Below are positions 45,489-56,318 of a stretch of 64,000 nucleotides of DNA, in pieces (the first letter of the stretch is position 1; each line of letters begins with the position of its first letter). Location: the NCBI GenBank assembly GCA_024336345.1, contig JANFOG010000008.1, positions 1,984,001 to 2,048,000 on the forward strand, given 5' to 3'. Made by a program: the position numbers and the translations under genes. The notes under the pieces were generated by a model. The model ran no database searches. It saw nothing but the letters and a program-made list of their open reading frames with translations, and was not told the origin of the DNA. The stretch comes from Mariannaea sp. PMI_226 (lineage: Eukaryota; Ascomycota; Sordariomycetes; Hypocreales; Nectriaceae).

Positions 45489-47310
45489 TTACTTCCTTAG
45501 CCCTAGATATATTTTCAAGCGCCGTTGTCGTTTGTGAAATGGCCCTTTAGTGCTAATGCCTAGTCTCTGTAGGATAACATTAATGTTATCTGCAAGCATA
45601 AGTCAGAACTTGGCCGAGAAGGTACACAATTACATACCTCCAAGCTGATAAAACTCAGTAAGAGTGGCAGGGAAGTGAGGTACACGCTGGCCATCAACGC
45701 CTTGAAACGGAGTTATCAAGTCGTTGCAACAGCTCGCAAGTTTGTTCGCAAGCCGCGCGGCATTATTATAATGCCTGCGACAATTTAGCCATCATCTCGA
45801 TCCGGGGATATTTACTTACCCTGCCCGTATCTCTAGTCGAAGCTGGTCCAGCTGGTTCAGCCTCTCCCCGAGGTCGTCCTGTGCGGTTGTTATGGTTGTT
45901 AGTCCATTTTGGACTCGTTCGAGTCTAGTTTTAATATCTTTCTGGATTGTTTCCATCATTTTCTGGACCTCATCGAATCTATTGTCATGATTCTTTCGTA
46001 ACGCCAGCACATCTGACTGAACGTCGTCAAAGCTATGAGACAGATTCTCTTCCGCGGCCATTGTTGCTTGATGAATCTTATCGAGCTTGTCCTTAAGGTG
46101 GCCATGCGAAGTTTCCACTGCCTTGTCTAATTGGTCAAACCTATCGTCGTGGTTCTTATTTAAACCTGCTAGGTTGTCCTGAGTTTCCTTGAACCCTTCT
46201 GTAAGATGACTTCGCACTCCCGCCAGCTTTTTCTGGAGGTCCACAAGTCCATTATCAAGGTTGACCTTTGTGGAAGTTGCGGTTGTCTGGATTTGCTTAA
46301 GTCCATTACCAACATTATTCTGTAAGGTTGTTACCCCTTGTTGGATTTCGCCAAGTCGGTTATCGAGCGGGCTTATCGAATTCTTTACTTCTTCGTGCGT
46401 TTGTTCAATTTTCTCGCCAAGGCGGCCCCCCGCGGCTTTTATCTGATCTTGGACGTGTTGGCCTAGTCGCTTATGGAGAAGGTCCTGCGAATTTATTACT
46501 TCTTTTTGAGTCCGCTCAAGTTCTTTGTCAAGATGGTTCCGTAAAGTCGTTACCCCTTCTTGAACTTTGCCAACTTTGCCAATTTCGCCATCGAAGTGGC
46601 TTTTAAACTCCGTCATTTCCATATGAACTTGTTTGAATCTGTCGTCAAGGTGGCTCCTTAAAGTCGTTCCAGCTTCTTGAACTTGTTTGCATTTGTCGTC
46701 AAGGTGGTTCCTTAAAGTCGTTACCTCTTCTTGGACTTTTCGGCCGATTTTTTCATCGAGCTGGCTTTCCAAATTCTTCATTTCTATCTTACATTCGTCG
46801 AATTTGCCGTCAAGGTGACTCTGTAAGGGCTTTACACCTTCTCGTACTTGGTCAGCCATGTCTGTTTGAATTTTGGCGAGTTCTTTTTGGATTTTGGTGA
46901 GTTTTTCTCCACAATCATCGTGCCTCGTTGTCACACTTGTCTGCAAATTACTGAGTCTCTCATCGAAGTAAGTTCGCGACTCATTACAATCACGTCGCGC
47001 ATCTGCCATGTCTTTTTGAACCTGGTCGAGCCTATGATCACATCTATCTGTCATTTCTGTCCGGAGCTGCCCGAATTCTTTAGTCATGCCTTCCAAAATC
47101 TTCGTAAGGCAATAATTTAGTTTGGACTCAAGTTCTTCGAAGCGACGGATCATTTCGGCATGGATTGTTTCCGGGGTAGGATCCATAGGATCCATATATA
47201 CCACGCTTTCGACGCGAAGGGATTGACCGACATTCTGCAAATTATTAGATTTAAAGCTCACATATGCATCGTGAATGGTGTCTTACTTGATTGATGACAG
47301 GCTCTGCCAT
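45489..47310 (-). CDS. Long coiled-coil protein with tandem degenerate repeats
   Basis: Four exons (47287-47310, 45820-47234, 45638-45774, 45489-45589) give 558 residues. The tiny first exon (MAEPVINQ) and two short last introns (45 and 48 bases) are inferred from good splice signals and an unbroken frame. Residues ~45-465 are a heptad-rich, highly charged rod made of degenerate repeats of about 25-30 residues, with recurring VTTLRNHLDDK, GTTLRSHLDDR, VTTLRNHLDKE and NLAGLNKNHDDRFDQ. The last ~90 residues form a distinct helical module (AARLANKLASC, HFPATLTEFYQLG, INVILQRLGIST, RRLKIYLGL). I do not recognise a functional family. There is no signal peptide or membrane helix, so a cytosolic or nuclear scaffold is the simplest reading. 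Confidence 0.8.
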
Positions 47311-49242
47311 GATTTAATGTCAAATAGTACAAATTACATAAATTCACCTGCTTGGAGGCTACTTGCCGTCATCTCGTCTGGCGCCGAGCCAGGACATCGA
47401 GTGATTCTTATGTAAATTTCAGCTACTTTCTTATAATGCTGCTTGCCGACGTTCTGAACAGTTGCTGGCAAATTGCAGCTGTGAATTGAAGTGCCCTGCA
47501 GCCGGTGAGTATGCCTTGCACTTTACTAAGTTCTTTCTTGCATTGCTGTACGCGATTGGCACAATTGGTAAAAAGTGATTATTGTCCTTATTCCGCACAC
47601 TGCTCACACTCACATCGACATGTCACTTTGTTGACCACAGGTCTGCACCGGAGATAGCACACTTTCTTATCATTGGCAGATGCGACCCAATGGAACGGAA
47701 CGCAAGGCGAATTTGAGCTGCAACACATCAGCAGATGGTTCGAGCAAACGCGGGCTTTCCAATCATATACACAAGGTTACAAGGCGCCCGCCTCATATTT
47801 GGGGGGTTGAATGAGACTCATTCGCTCATCTCATTCAACTTCTTAACCTAGAGGGCCTCCTGCATAATTGAGGCCATTGCATGCAACGTGGCGAAACGAA
47901 GCAAGCATCTTTTCCTAAACGGGGATTTCATTGTGCAATTCTACCCAAAAGTTCACTTAGCGCCACTACCTCCCCTCTACCAGGTTAGCTGCTCTAGACC
48001 GGTCAGACTGTAGAGTAAGATGCACAGGCGCAATCTCTGCTCTCAGCATTATCGGTTTGGGTTGGAGTTCTTGTTGATTTCTGCATTCAAGAGAATTCTC
48101 ATCGCTATGGCCTCAAATCATCGCGCAGCTCAACGTCTTGGGCAATATGACCGGAAAACTGCTGCCACTGACTGCTTGCCGAATTACCTGGCTTGTAAGC
48201 TTCAAAGAATTGAGCAAAGATATCAATATAACTGGCAGTGGCAAAAGGAACCACCACTTTATCTTGCGACCAATTTATCAACAGCAGTCAGCGCAAACCA
48301 GTCAGTCTCGAGGGCGCCGCCCCCAAAAGCGCCTCAACTTGTAAACCAAATTAATCCGTTTAGTCCCATTAACAGTGACTGCCAATAAAATGAAATTATG
48401 TTGCGCCTGAGACCAGCCTTGATCTTGTAGGCATTGATAGTGATGCAGTGAAATACGAGTCATCACTTTGGCTACCAAGTAGGGATAAGAACATATTCCC
48501 TTGCGATCATGCAGTGGAGGATGGACTTCCTGAGGCAATAAGGCGAATGCAACGCCAATTAATCCTACTAAAATATGTCGATGCTGTATAGTAGATACAT
48601 TTTGTCATTATTTAACCTTGCCGCGCAAAAAGCGCAGTGTAGAGTGCCGAGTGTTGACGGTCGCTTGGTCAGGGCTGTGGGAAAACATTGCCATGGCGGT
48701 AAGGCTGATAGCAGGGCGCACTCTACAGAACCTACTTTCACCGCCGTATGATTCAACAAAGCATTCAATTTCACTTCGAGTCTCATCATGTTGATTCCAG
48801 ATATGCCATCCGCTACGGTGGACGATTATGAGGACGAAATTATAATGCTGGGAGGCGAAAGAATAGAGATGGCACCATACATGAAAGTGAACCACCAAGC
48901 ATACAAAGCTGAAATCGACAGGATGAAACGCAACAACGAGCCGCAAAGAGATCAAATCAAACAATACAGGAAGGCCATGGAAAAAAGCTTTCTGCACAAG
49001 AGTGAGAGTTCAATCCGATATCAACAGATTGTGTACTAAAATATCTCTGATAAAGTGGGTTACAAATCCAGCATCAGTTTAATCTATTTTAATTTTGCCA
49101 ACAATAGTCAGAAACGGACCGTATTAGTGTGCAAATATGGGCTCTATCATCTTCCTTACAACAGCAACCATGCTACTAGTACCTTGAATCCGCCGAACAT
49201 CCAATTTACGTTCCATCTGGTAATAATTGGTTGGGTGGACCT
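47311..49242. other. Intergenic region with weak small open frames
   Basis: About 1.9 kb. Besides the small frame at 48788-49039, a 93-codon frame starts at ATG 48110 (MASNHRAAQRLGQ..) and ends at 48388, without family features. No RNA gene or repeat recognised. Confidence 0.4.
48788..49039 (+). CDS. Small hypothetical protein (doubtful)
   Basis: 83 residues from a good ATG, with an acidic N-terminus (VDDYEDEIIML) and a charged helical C-terminus (KAEIDRMKRNNEPQRDQIKQ). It has protein-like composition but no recognised domain, and an upstream exon cannot be excluded. Confidence 0.25.
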   Translation: MLIPDMPSATVDDYEDEIIMLGGERIEMAPYMKVNHQAYKAEIDRMKRNNEPQRDQIKQYRKAMEKSFLHKSESSIRYQQIVY

Positions 49243-50214
49243 TTATGGCAGACATCTCATTTCAATAAGTTTTTCTGACTCACCACCACCACTCTTGAAC
49301 CAAAACTCTGAGTGAAGGATGGTGAGTAGGACGGACATTATTATCATCGGAATGCTGTCGAGAGCAAAAAAAAGACCTTCTTTTGATGCAAGCGGGCCGT
49401 TGAAACCTCCACTTAGCTCCGCTGCTCGCCAAGCAGAGCGAATCAAAAGGCAAACAGATGCTGCTGATGATCCTGCATTGGTTTGTGAGCGTCTGGTCAT
49501 CAGATGTTTGGGGTTTTATGAGAATTTACTTACCAAGCATGAAGAATTGCTTTCCTTGAATGGAAATTTGTGTCCTTGATCGGTGATATACGATGGAAAG
49601 AATAACGCAGAATATCAGGGTGAATAAAACTTGCAGTGAGACACCAGCAATCATGAGGTCAACGCCAATGGGATTTTCGGCATATATAGCGGCGAGGGAT
49701 CCTCCACAGCCAATGAAGCAGAGACATATGAAGTCTCCAAGAATGAAGAGAGTGGAAAACATTTTAGGGCTGACGTGGTTGAACCGCGCGGATGGGAAAT
49801 GTCGTTGTAGGGTACTAATGCCAAGATATAGGGCGGACGATAGGAAAGTAGGGCCCAAAGTAAGGCCAATAATGTACCTGTTGAACAAAGAATATTGTCA
49901 GAACAGCAGTTCTTAATAAGTAAGAGGTGTGGAAGGGCAGTGGTGGTGCTCTCTCTTGCGTACATAATGTAGGCATTCTTATTTGCCGAGCTGTTTGACA
50001 GCTGAACCTTGGCGACATAGCCCAGAAGCTCCAGTAAAACACCGCCAATCATGCCAATGGAATATCCATAAAAGCGCCAGAACTTGATGGCCATGAGACA
50101 TTGTAAAGCCAAAAGAAGAACATAAATAGTTAGAAATATGGCGTTGGGAGCGAGGATGGGCTTGAAGTCGATAGCCCCGATGCCATTGGGTGGGATACTG
50201 GTAGAATTGTCCAT
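49243..50214 (-). CDS. RTA1-family membrane protein
   Basis: Exons 49964-50214, 49534-49877 and 49243-49472 join to 274 residues with seven predicted membrane helices. The RTA1 hallmarks are present: an N-terminal helix pair (IFLTIYVLLLALQCLMAI, GYSIGMIGGVLLELLGYVAK), YIIGLTLGPTFLSSALYL, LFILGDFICLCFIGCGG, a C-terminal RSAWRAAE and a final helix (IPMIIMSVLLTIL). The family (yeast Rta1, Rsb1) affects lipid asymmetry, sphingoid-base release and azole tolerance at the plasma membrane. It shares a 390-base promoter with the divergent Zn2Cys6 gene, which may regulate it. Confidence 0.9.
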
Positions 50215-50604
50215 GGCTGGAAAGGGTGTTGAGGATCAGGCTTGGATAGATTTGTGAGCGACCAAGATGAATCAAAGAATGAAAGAGACAAGCTCATTAA
50301 ATCAGTTAAATAGATAATTAGGGAAAGAATATTAAAAAGATCAGAGGAAAGGGAAAATTCAGGTCTCCTGAAATACTTTTGTATGGAGGTAAAAGACCTG
50401 TCTGGATATCTATTCATAGTAGAATGTGGCTTGAAAGCTCCGCACTTCTCCCGTAAAACCTCCGTGACGCGTCTCTTCCCGCAGAGCCGCCATCTCCAGC
50501 CTTGTCAGCCAGTGGTGCCTTCTACCTTTCCAACAATCCCACCACGAATCCACCTGAGACGGACATTTTTGTTCGAGCATCGCTAATCAGCCGGTCCTGC
50601 AAGC
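50215..50604. promoter_or_regulatory. Shared divergent promoter of RTA1-family gene and Zn2Cys6 regulator
   Basis: 390 bases between two start codons on opposite strands, AT-rich at 50270-50400. No named motif recognised. Confidence 0.5.
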
Positions 50605-52599
50605 ATGCGCTTAAAACGGGGGATTGAGCGGGCTTCGTGCAGCTTCTGCTTCCGGCGGAAGATGAAATGCGATCGCTTGTCCCGCGCAGAAAAAGGACAC
50701 AACGATTGTTCACATTGCGCACTGCGCATGTTGGACTGCAATCTCGATGATTGCGATGACATACGGGTTCTTCGACGTCGAATAACAAGGTCCCAGAGTG
50801 CAGCCGTCAACACCACGGTACATGTGGACCAGGGCCAACAGGAGCAGCAGCGTCCTCTGCACGATACTCTCATCGAGACAAACACTGGGGCGACCTTCCA
50901 TTCGCCAGTCCATGGTCATCTTGTCGACCCTAACCTCCAGCAATCATCTATCTTGCTTCCAGAATGCGACTTTTCCACCAGTGTGTCGCCGCAGGTAGTT
51001 GATCCACGTTTGTTGATACCCGGCCAGAATCTCGATGTTCTGTCCCTAGATTCATCATTTGAACTTAGCTCGAGCAGTTTACAATTCCTCGATCAAATAT
51101 TCATGACTGACGACGATCTTGATTTCTCCAGCAACATGTCGCATGAAGCAGCGAGTCAATTTGACGCACCTGTTTCTATTCGTGATGAAGAGGGCGTTGG
51201 GCGTCACCAGCAACCCTGGGTATCTTGCAATCTTGACCAGACTACATTTATGACAGCACTGCAAGCATATTTCAATTATGCTGCTCTATGCTTGCCGATA
51301 CTATACGAGGACGCATTTTGGCTAGACTTTCAAGCCGGCCGCTGCGCCCCTGCGCTTGTGTATGCTGTTGCGTGCTGTGGCATACCCTTCCTGGCAGTGC
51401 CAAGCAAGTGGGACGTCCAACAGCGTCTTGCTCAGCTGTTCAAGGATGCCTTCTTTGAGACTTGCCCTGAAATCGACTCGCAACAGCCCATACGCCTGGA
51501 CCACCTTGAAGCACTGGCCCTAATGGTCAATTTTGAATATGAAGGTGTTCGTGGCTCATCAATGCATTCACACTTAGAATCACTTTTCTTAAAGCACGAC
51601 ACCCTTGTCTTATTGACTTTGCAATCCCGGATACAAGACGGAGAGGCATCGGACTCAAACTCATCAGTGACACTTGCACGAGCTAGTGAGCGTCGCTTTC
51701 TTCTCTTCTGGCATGTTTATGGCCTCGATGCGTTCCACAATCTCGACCGGAAGAGCATCTCACGGATTCAGGATAGTGATGTTGATGTCGCCAACGCAAT
51801 CACGCATCACGAAGCAGGAAGTTATCTTGACACAATACTGGGCTTATCGTTCATTGCCCGCAGGATCGGGCAAGCCTTTGGCAGCAGAACAGTGAGACGG
51901 ACAGGTATCGAGCCGAACGAGATACTTCTTCTCTTTGGGCAGCTCGAACACTGGCGTAGTAATTCATGTCCATCGCATTTGCGGCGACAAAGAGACACAG
52001 CAGCGCCAGTGCTTCCTGGGGCAAATGATAGCAGTACCAGCACGAACCAATCTGGAAATCAAGTACAACTGCACCGGGCAGCTGTTTGGCTCCTGGACAT
52101 CAACTGCTGTATGCAGATAGAGAGCTACGTGACTCAATACGGCTTCAGGAACGGATCCACATTGGAGGCAGAAATGGTGGCTCTGCGAGTGGAACACGAG
52201 GCGCTTCGAGCCGTCCACGATGCCGTTGAGGTCGCGCAATGGAATTCAAGGTCAAAAACAAAGGGATTTGGTGGAGGGTATCATTCCCTTGCCGATCTCG
52301 CACCAACCATTGTTCGCAATGCCTTTGCTGGGACCTGTTTTTGGACTTGTGTTCGCGGTCAAGAGCTGCTTGAGCGCAATGTCCCCTCGCCCATGGGATT
52401 GCCGAGGCCGATTCCAGGTGATGCAAGCAGTCTGAAACAGCAGCGCATTTCCGACTACCTCAGGGTCGCAGAGACGCTGCGAGATGCTGTTGTGACGGCA
52501 GTGTCTCATAAAGATACCAGACAGGGTGTTGAGCGAGTGGATGAGCAACTTTCTGCCTTCAAGGAACAGACGGCAAAAAGTATCGGAAATTTGTCTTGA
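50605..52599 (+). CDS. Zn2Cys6 transcription regulator (single exon)
   Basis: 664 residues without introns. The N-terminal zinc cluster at residues ~12-46 is CSFCFRRKMKC, a 12-residue loop, then DCSHC and MLDC (spacing 2-6-12-2-6). The third-to-fourth Cys loop is long but within the range seen in the family. A fungal-specific transcription factor domain follows from ~200 (FMTALQAYFNYAALCLPILYEDAFW, ALALMVNFEYEG, RRFLLFWHVYGLDAFHNLDR). This is the arrangement of xylanase- or amylase-type activators, but no specific orthology is claimed. It probably acts on the divergent RTA1-family gene. Confidence 0.9.
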   Translation: MRLKRGIERASCSFCFRRKMKCDRLSRAEKGHNDCSHCALRMLDCNLDDCDDIRVLRRRITRSQSAAVNTTVHVDQGQQEQQRPLHDTLIETNTGATFHSPVHGHLVDPNLQQSSILLPECDFSTSVSPQVVDPRLLIPGQNLDVLSLDSSFELSSSSLQFLDQIFMTDDDLDFSSNMSHEAASQFDAPVSIRDEEGVGRHQQPWVSCNLDQTTFMTALQAYFNYAALCLPILYEDAFWLDFQAGRCAPALVYAVACCGIPFLAVPSKWDVQQRLAQLFKDAFFETCPEIDSQQPIRLDHLEALALMVNFEYEGVRGSSMHSHLESLFLKHDTLVLLTLQSRIQDGEASDSNSSVTLARASERRFLLFWHVYGLDAFHNLDRKSISRIQDSDVDVANAITHHEAGSYLDTILGLSFIARRIGQAFGSRTVRRTGIEPNEILLLFGQLEHWRSNSCPSHLRRQRDTAAPVLPGANDSSTSTNQSGNQVQLHRAAVWLLDINCCMQIESYVTQYGFRNGSTLEAEMVALRVEHEALRAVHDAVEVAQWNSRSKTKGFGGGYHSLADLAPTIVRNAFAGTCFWTCVRGQELLERNVPSPMGLPRPIPGDASSLKQQRISDYLRVAETLRDAVVTAVSHKDTRQGVERVDEQLSAFKEQTAKSIGNLS

Positions 52600-53191
52600 G
52601 AAAATCACTCTCGGACAATAATTAACTTGAGAGAATAAATTAAATGGCCTAACGAAAAAGCGCCAGGCAACGTCAATAGCATCACCGAAATCTCAGTTGA
52701 TGTGGGCTATCCCAGTTTATTCGGCCACCGTTCGGATATCGCAGTAATAAAACTAGCACAATCATCCTCGTCGGACTGCTTTCGGGGAGAGGAGAACTCC
52801 ACTGTCGCTTGCAATCGCAGTCTTGGTCCAATGGTGAAGAAGAAATGGGGCACGCTAGAAAGCGTGGCGAATGCAATGTGCAATGCGGGTCGTATTGAGC
52901 GACATCCAAAAGGAGTCTCAGACTGGGTCCATGCTGGCCGAGTGCCGAGTGTACTCCGTGATGACACGATATGGATGATCTGAGTGCGCTCTGATTCGAC
53001 GTAACCTCTGATTGATGCCGATCAACCATGTGCCGTGGCGCAACATGTGGCAACTCCCGCAAAGAGCGGAAGGGTAAGGGGTCTTTGCTTATGTGCACGC
53101 TGGTTCAGATCAAGCTGAATATGTGACCAGAAGCTGGATTTGAATTGGCAATTGATGATGAATAGAAATGGATATTCTCAGGCTGATGTTT

Positions 53192-53221
53192 GGCAAATGG
53201 CAAAAGGCAAAAGGCAAATGG
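53192..53221 (+). repeat. Short GGCAAA-type tandem repeat
   Basis: Four consecutive seven-base units of the form GGCAAAA or GGCAAAT, trailing off into related units. Probably slippage-derived. Confidence 0.5.
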
Positions 53222-53270
53222 TAAATAGCAAAATCAAATTATCTGTCAGGAAGTTATGTCGCAATCTAAT

Positions 53271-53300
53271 AAATCTAATTGGGTAAAATCTAATTGGGTA
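53271..53300 (+). repeat. Perfect 15-base tandem duplication
   Basis: AAATCTAATTGGGTA occurs twice in a row with no mismatch. Confidence 0.8.
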
Positions 53301-53352
53301 ATATACATTCTATTTCAAGCCCCGGTCAGGTCGATGTTTTCTTCTCATCTCA

Positions 53353-55236
53353 TCACAAGTGGAAAGAATTTTCCTTGATCTCTGCAATCATCCTTTCACC
53401 AATACGCCTGTCAACCTTGCTAAACATGGCCACGACGGCTTCTCTCAGTGGTGCTGGAACGTCTTTCAAAGTTTCAACAGTCGTGGAAACCCACTCTGTC
53501 TTCTCATGTTCGTCAAATACCCTCCTCCAAAGCTCCCGCGGCTGGTCGTAGTCTTCATCAGTCACGGGGAGCTCATTCAAACCAAGCGTAGCAGTGGCAG
53601 CGACTCGTTCAAGGTGTTGGATTTGGTTCATGGTTCGTGCAGGGACGCCGGGGCTCAGTGTGCTGCGGACATAGTTGGGATCACCGCCATAGTTCCTGCT
53701 GACAGTAATACCGTCGCGTTCGTAAGGGGCGTAGACTGGTGCTCTGGAGCGGTTGGAGGGGAGTTGAGTGTAGTTGACACCGAGACGGTACCTCTGGGCA
53801 TCCGGATAGGCGAACATGCGGGCTTGCAGCACTGCAGATGGTCAATAATTATTACCCTGTTGGACTAATTGGAAAGCATTCAACTTTGCGCAAGAGAGGA
53901 CATACTAGGATCAGGGGTCATGTCGATGCCAGGAACCATGTTGGATGGGGAGAAGGCGGCTTGCTCAATTTCGGCGAACCAGTTGTCAGGCTGTTTGTGT
54001 GAGTTTACGGTTAGCAATGACATCATGCCTGAGAAAGGGAATGCCGGCTTTGTGACTTACGTTCTTGTTGAGTGTCATCTTGCCAACCTCCATCAGGGGA
54101 AACTCGCTGTGCGGCCAGACTTTGGTGATATCAAACAGTCTTCGGCCATAAGTCTCCGCTTGTGTGGGTTCCATCACCTGAACATAGAGCTTCCAGACAG
54201 GGAAATCACCTTTGGCAATGGCATTCCAGAGATCTTCGTGGTGCCAGTCGGGGTTGACACCAGCCATCTTTTCGGCCTCCTCAGCGGAGGCGTAGTGTGA
54301 CGTGCCGCCCTCGGGACGGAAGTGAAACTTGCAGTAGCGGAAGCTGCCGTCATCACTGACAAACTTGAACGTGTGTACACCAAAGCCGGTGACTCGACGG
54401 ATGGAATCGGGAAGCCCACGAGTACCAAATAGGTGCATCAAGGCATGGACGCTTTCGGGATGGTTTACGTGGAAGTCCCAGAACTAGACAGAATTATCAG
54501 GAGCTGTCGGTAGTAGATGAGAAGAAGAGAAAATTGGGTTATGTGAGTGACTTACCATGGTCCAGTCATGTCGGTTTGTAGCGGGATGCCTCTTGTGGCT
54601 TCGGTTCAATGAAGGAAATCGGATCGGGTCACGCACGAAGAAGACGGGCTATTGGTTGAAATTTTCAGAGTCAGAATGGAAGAACCAAAGTAAGACGTAA
54701 ACCTCGTTTTACTTACGATGTGGTTTCCAACAATATCATGGTTACCCTCTTCAGTGAAAAACTTGACAGAAAATCCACGAACATCGCGAACCGTGTCGGC
54801 ACTGCCCCTCTCACCACCGGTGGTGCTAAGGCGGAAGAGAACTGGCGTCTTCTTTCCCACCGTGTCAAGGAATTTGGCACAAGTCAAGCGTGCAATATCT
54901 TTGTTGGTGACTTCGAATTCACCCCAAGCACCGACTGCGTTGGCATGGACAACTCTGCAAAATCGAGTTAGATGTTGTGAGATATGGATAGAGAAATATT
55001 CAAGTGTACCTCTCTGGAATGCGTTCCCGGTTGAAGTGAGCGAGTGTCTCAAGCAAAGCAGTGTCTCCCAGTGTTGTGAGACCACCAGCACCAAACATGG
55101 GCAGTGTGGTACTAACAGCAGGGTCTCGAAGGGGCTGGCCTTTTATGACACGTTTAGAATTAGCACAAGGTATAAGCTAAAGACGTTTGACAACAAGCTA
55201 CACACCTTCAGCCAGAGTGTATGTGTAATTGGACAT
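53353..55236 (-). CDS. Monofunctional small-subunit haem catalase
   Basis: Seven exons join to 492 residues: 55206-55236, 55010-55139, 54717-54954, 54556-54648, 54061-54483, 53906-53990, 53353-53831. It breaks down H2O2. The N-terminal [20 protein letters not shown] holds the essential distal His; the usual HAKGAGAFG is changed to HANAVGAWG. The distal Asn region reads [15 protein letters not shown], and the haem-Tyr motif is [14 protein letters not shown]. Length places it in the small-subunit clade. The C-terminus ends SFHL, which is not a standard peroxisomal PTS1 signal. It is transcribed head-to-head with a GMC oxidase ending in SRL, so the pair may make and remove H2O2 together. Confidence 0.95.
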
Positions 55237-56318
55237 GATTTCCGTTGGTCAGAAATTATTATTCAGTAGTAAAGATAGTGGAAAGAGAATATATAGGAGA
55301 GAGTATTGATTGGTGTAGTATGGTGAAGCATGCGGGAAAAAGGCTGAACTTATCCCATGACGTTTATGAGTTGTATTAATATATCCTCTAGCTATTCTGT
55401 AGATTTTTTTTTTTTCAATCAAGACAGTCTTGTACCTTGTCGCAATCGTCGCCAACAGTAACAAGCAAACCATCCCCCTTCAAATGAAATTGCAATCTGG
55501 TTCATTGCCTGCCGGGAAAGGGACGCCGCGTTTGGCCCGATGGATATGTCGGCACCAGATAGGGTTTCTTTCTTCGTTCCGCGATGCCGAGAAGCCATCG
55601 GTGTGACGTCGTTTGCGCTGTTTACTGCGTTTGCCTGGAGTTGAGATATGAAAAATGTGATTTGAGATAAACTCGGAATCTGATTTAAGATAAGCGGGAT
55701 CGGGATCGATGGCAACATGGCAAACCAATCTCTCTTCGGCCGGGCTATTTCGCTGTTTCGCCGCATGACGTAGATATCACTGCAGAAGGACGAAAGGGTC
55801 AAAATTCCGACACCGACTTTTGACCGAATTGTCATAGCTCCTGCGCGGCGCGGGCTCTAATTGGACACAGGGATCCTTATTGGTGGAAACTGGAAACGGT
55901 GCCACTCGGGGCTAGCTCGGGCCGTATAAGCGTTCTATCGGCTCGGCTTGACTTCGACTTGTGTGTGGTGTTGATGGCTCAAAGTGAGAGAATTGACTGC
56001 ATTGGCCGCGATGTAAGTCAATGTTTTCCATCGTGATGCAACATGGAAAACTCTCAAGGACAAGATGGAAGTTGTTACATAAATATCTGGGCACCATCCT
56101 TCAATGAATCGTTTTGTTTTCATCATCATCAATCAATTGCATCTTCAACTTAATACTTCACAACACTTCACTTACAACACTCCAACAACACACACGACTT
56201 ACAATCTCAATCACATCTAAGAAGTCAAATAAAATTTTAAAAAAGACATAATTCCCAATCTTAATCAAAAAGATTAATAACACAAACAACACCAACCTCC
56301 ACCACAACCTAATCAATC
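55237..56318. promoter_or_regulatory. Divergent promoter of catalase and GMC oxidase
   Basis: About 1.1 kb between two start codons. TGACGT (CRE/ATF-type half-sites) occurs at 55604-55609 and 55766-55771, and CCAAT boxes (as ATTGG) at 55860-55864 and 55879-55883. The last ~180 bases before the GMC start are very poor in G, a leader composition typical of highly expressed fungal genes. Stress control through an Atf-type bZIP factor is an inference from the sites. Confidence 0.5.

Larger units (their letters stand above)
52600..53352. other. Intergenic, convergent 3' ends, with short tandem repeats
   Basis: About 750 bases. It contains GGCAAA(A/T)G-type repeats at 53192-53221 and a 15-base tandem duplication at 53271-53300. 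No gene recognised. Confidence 0.5.
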
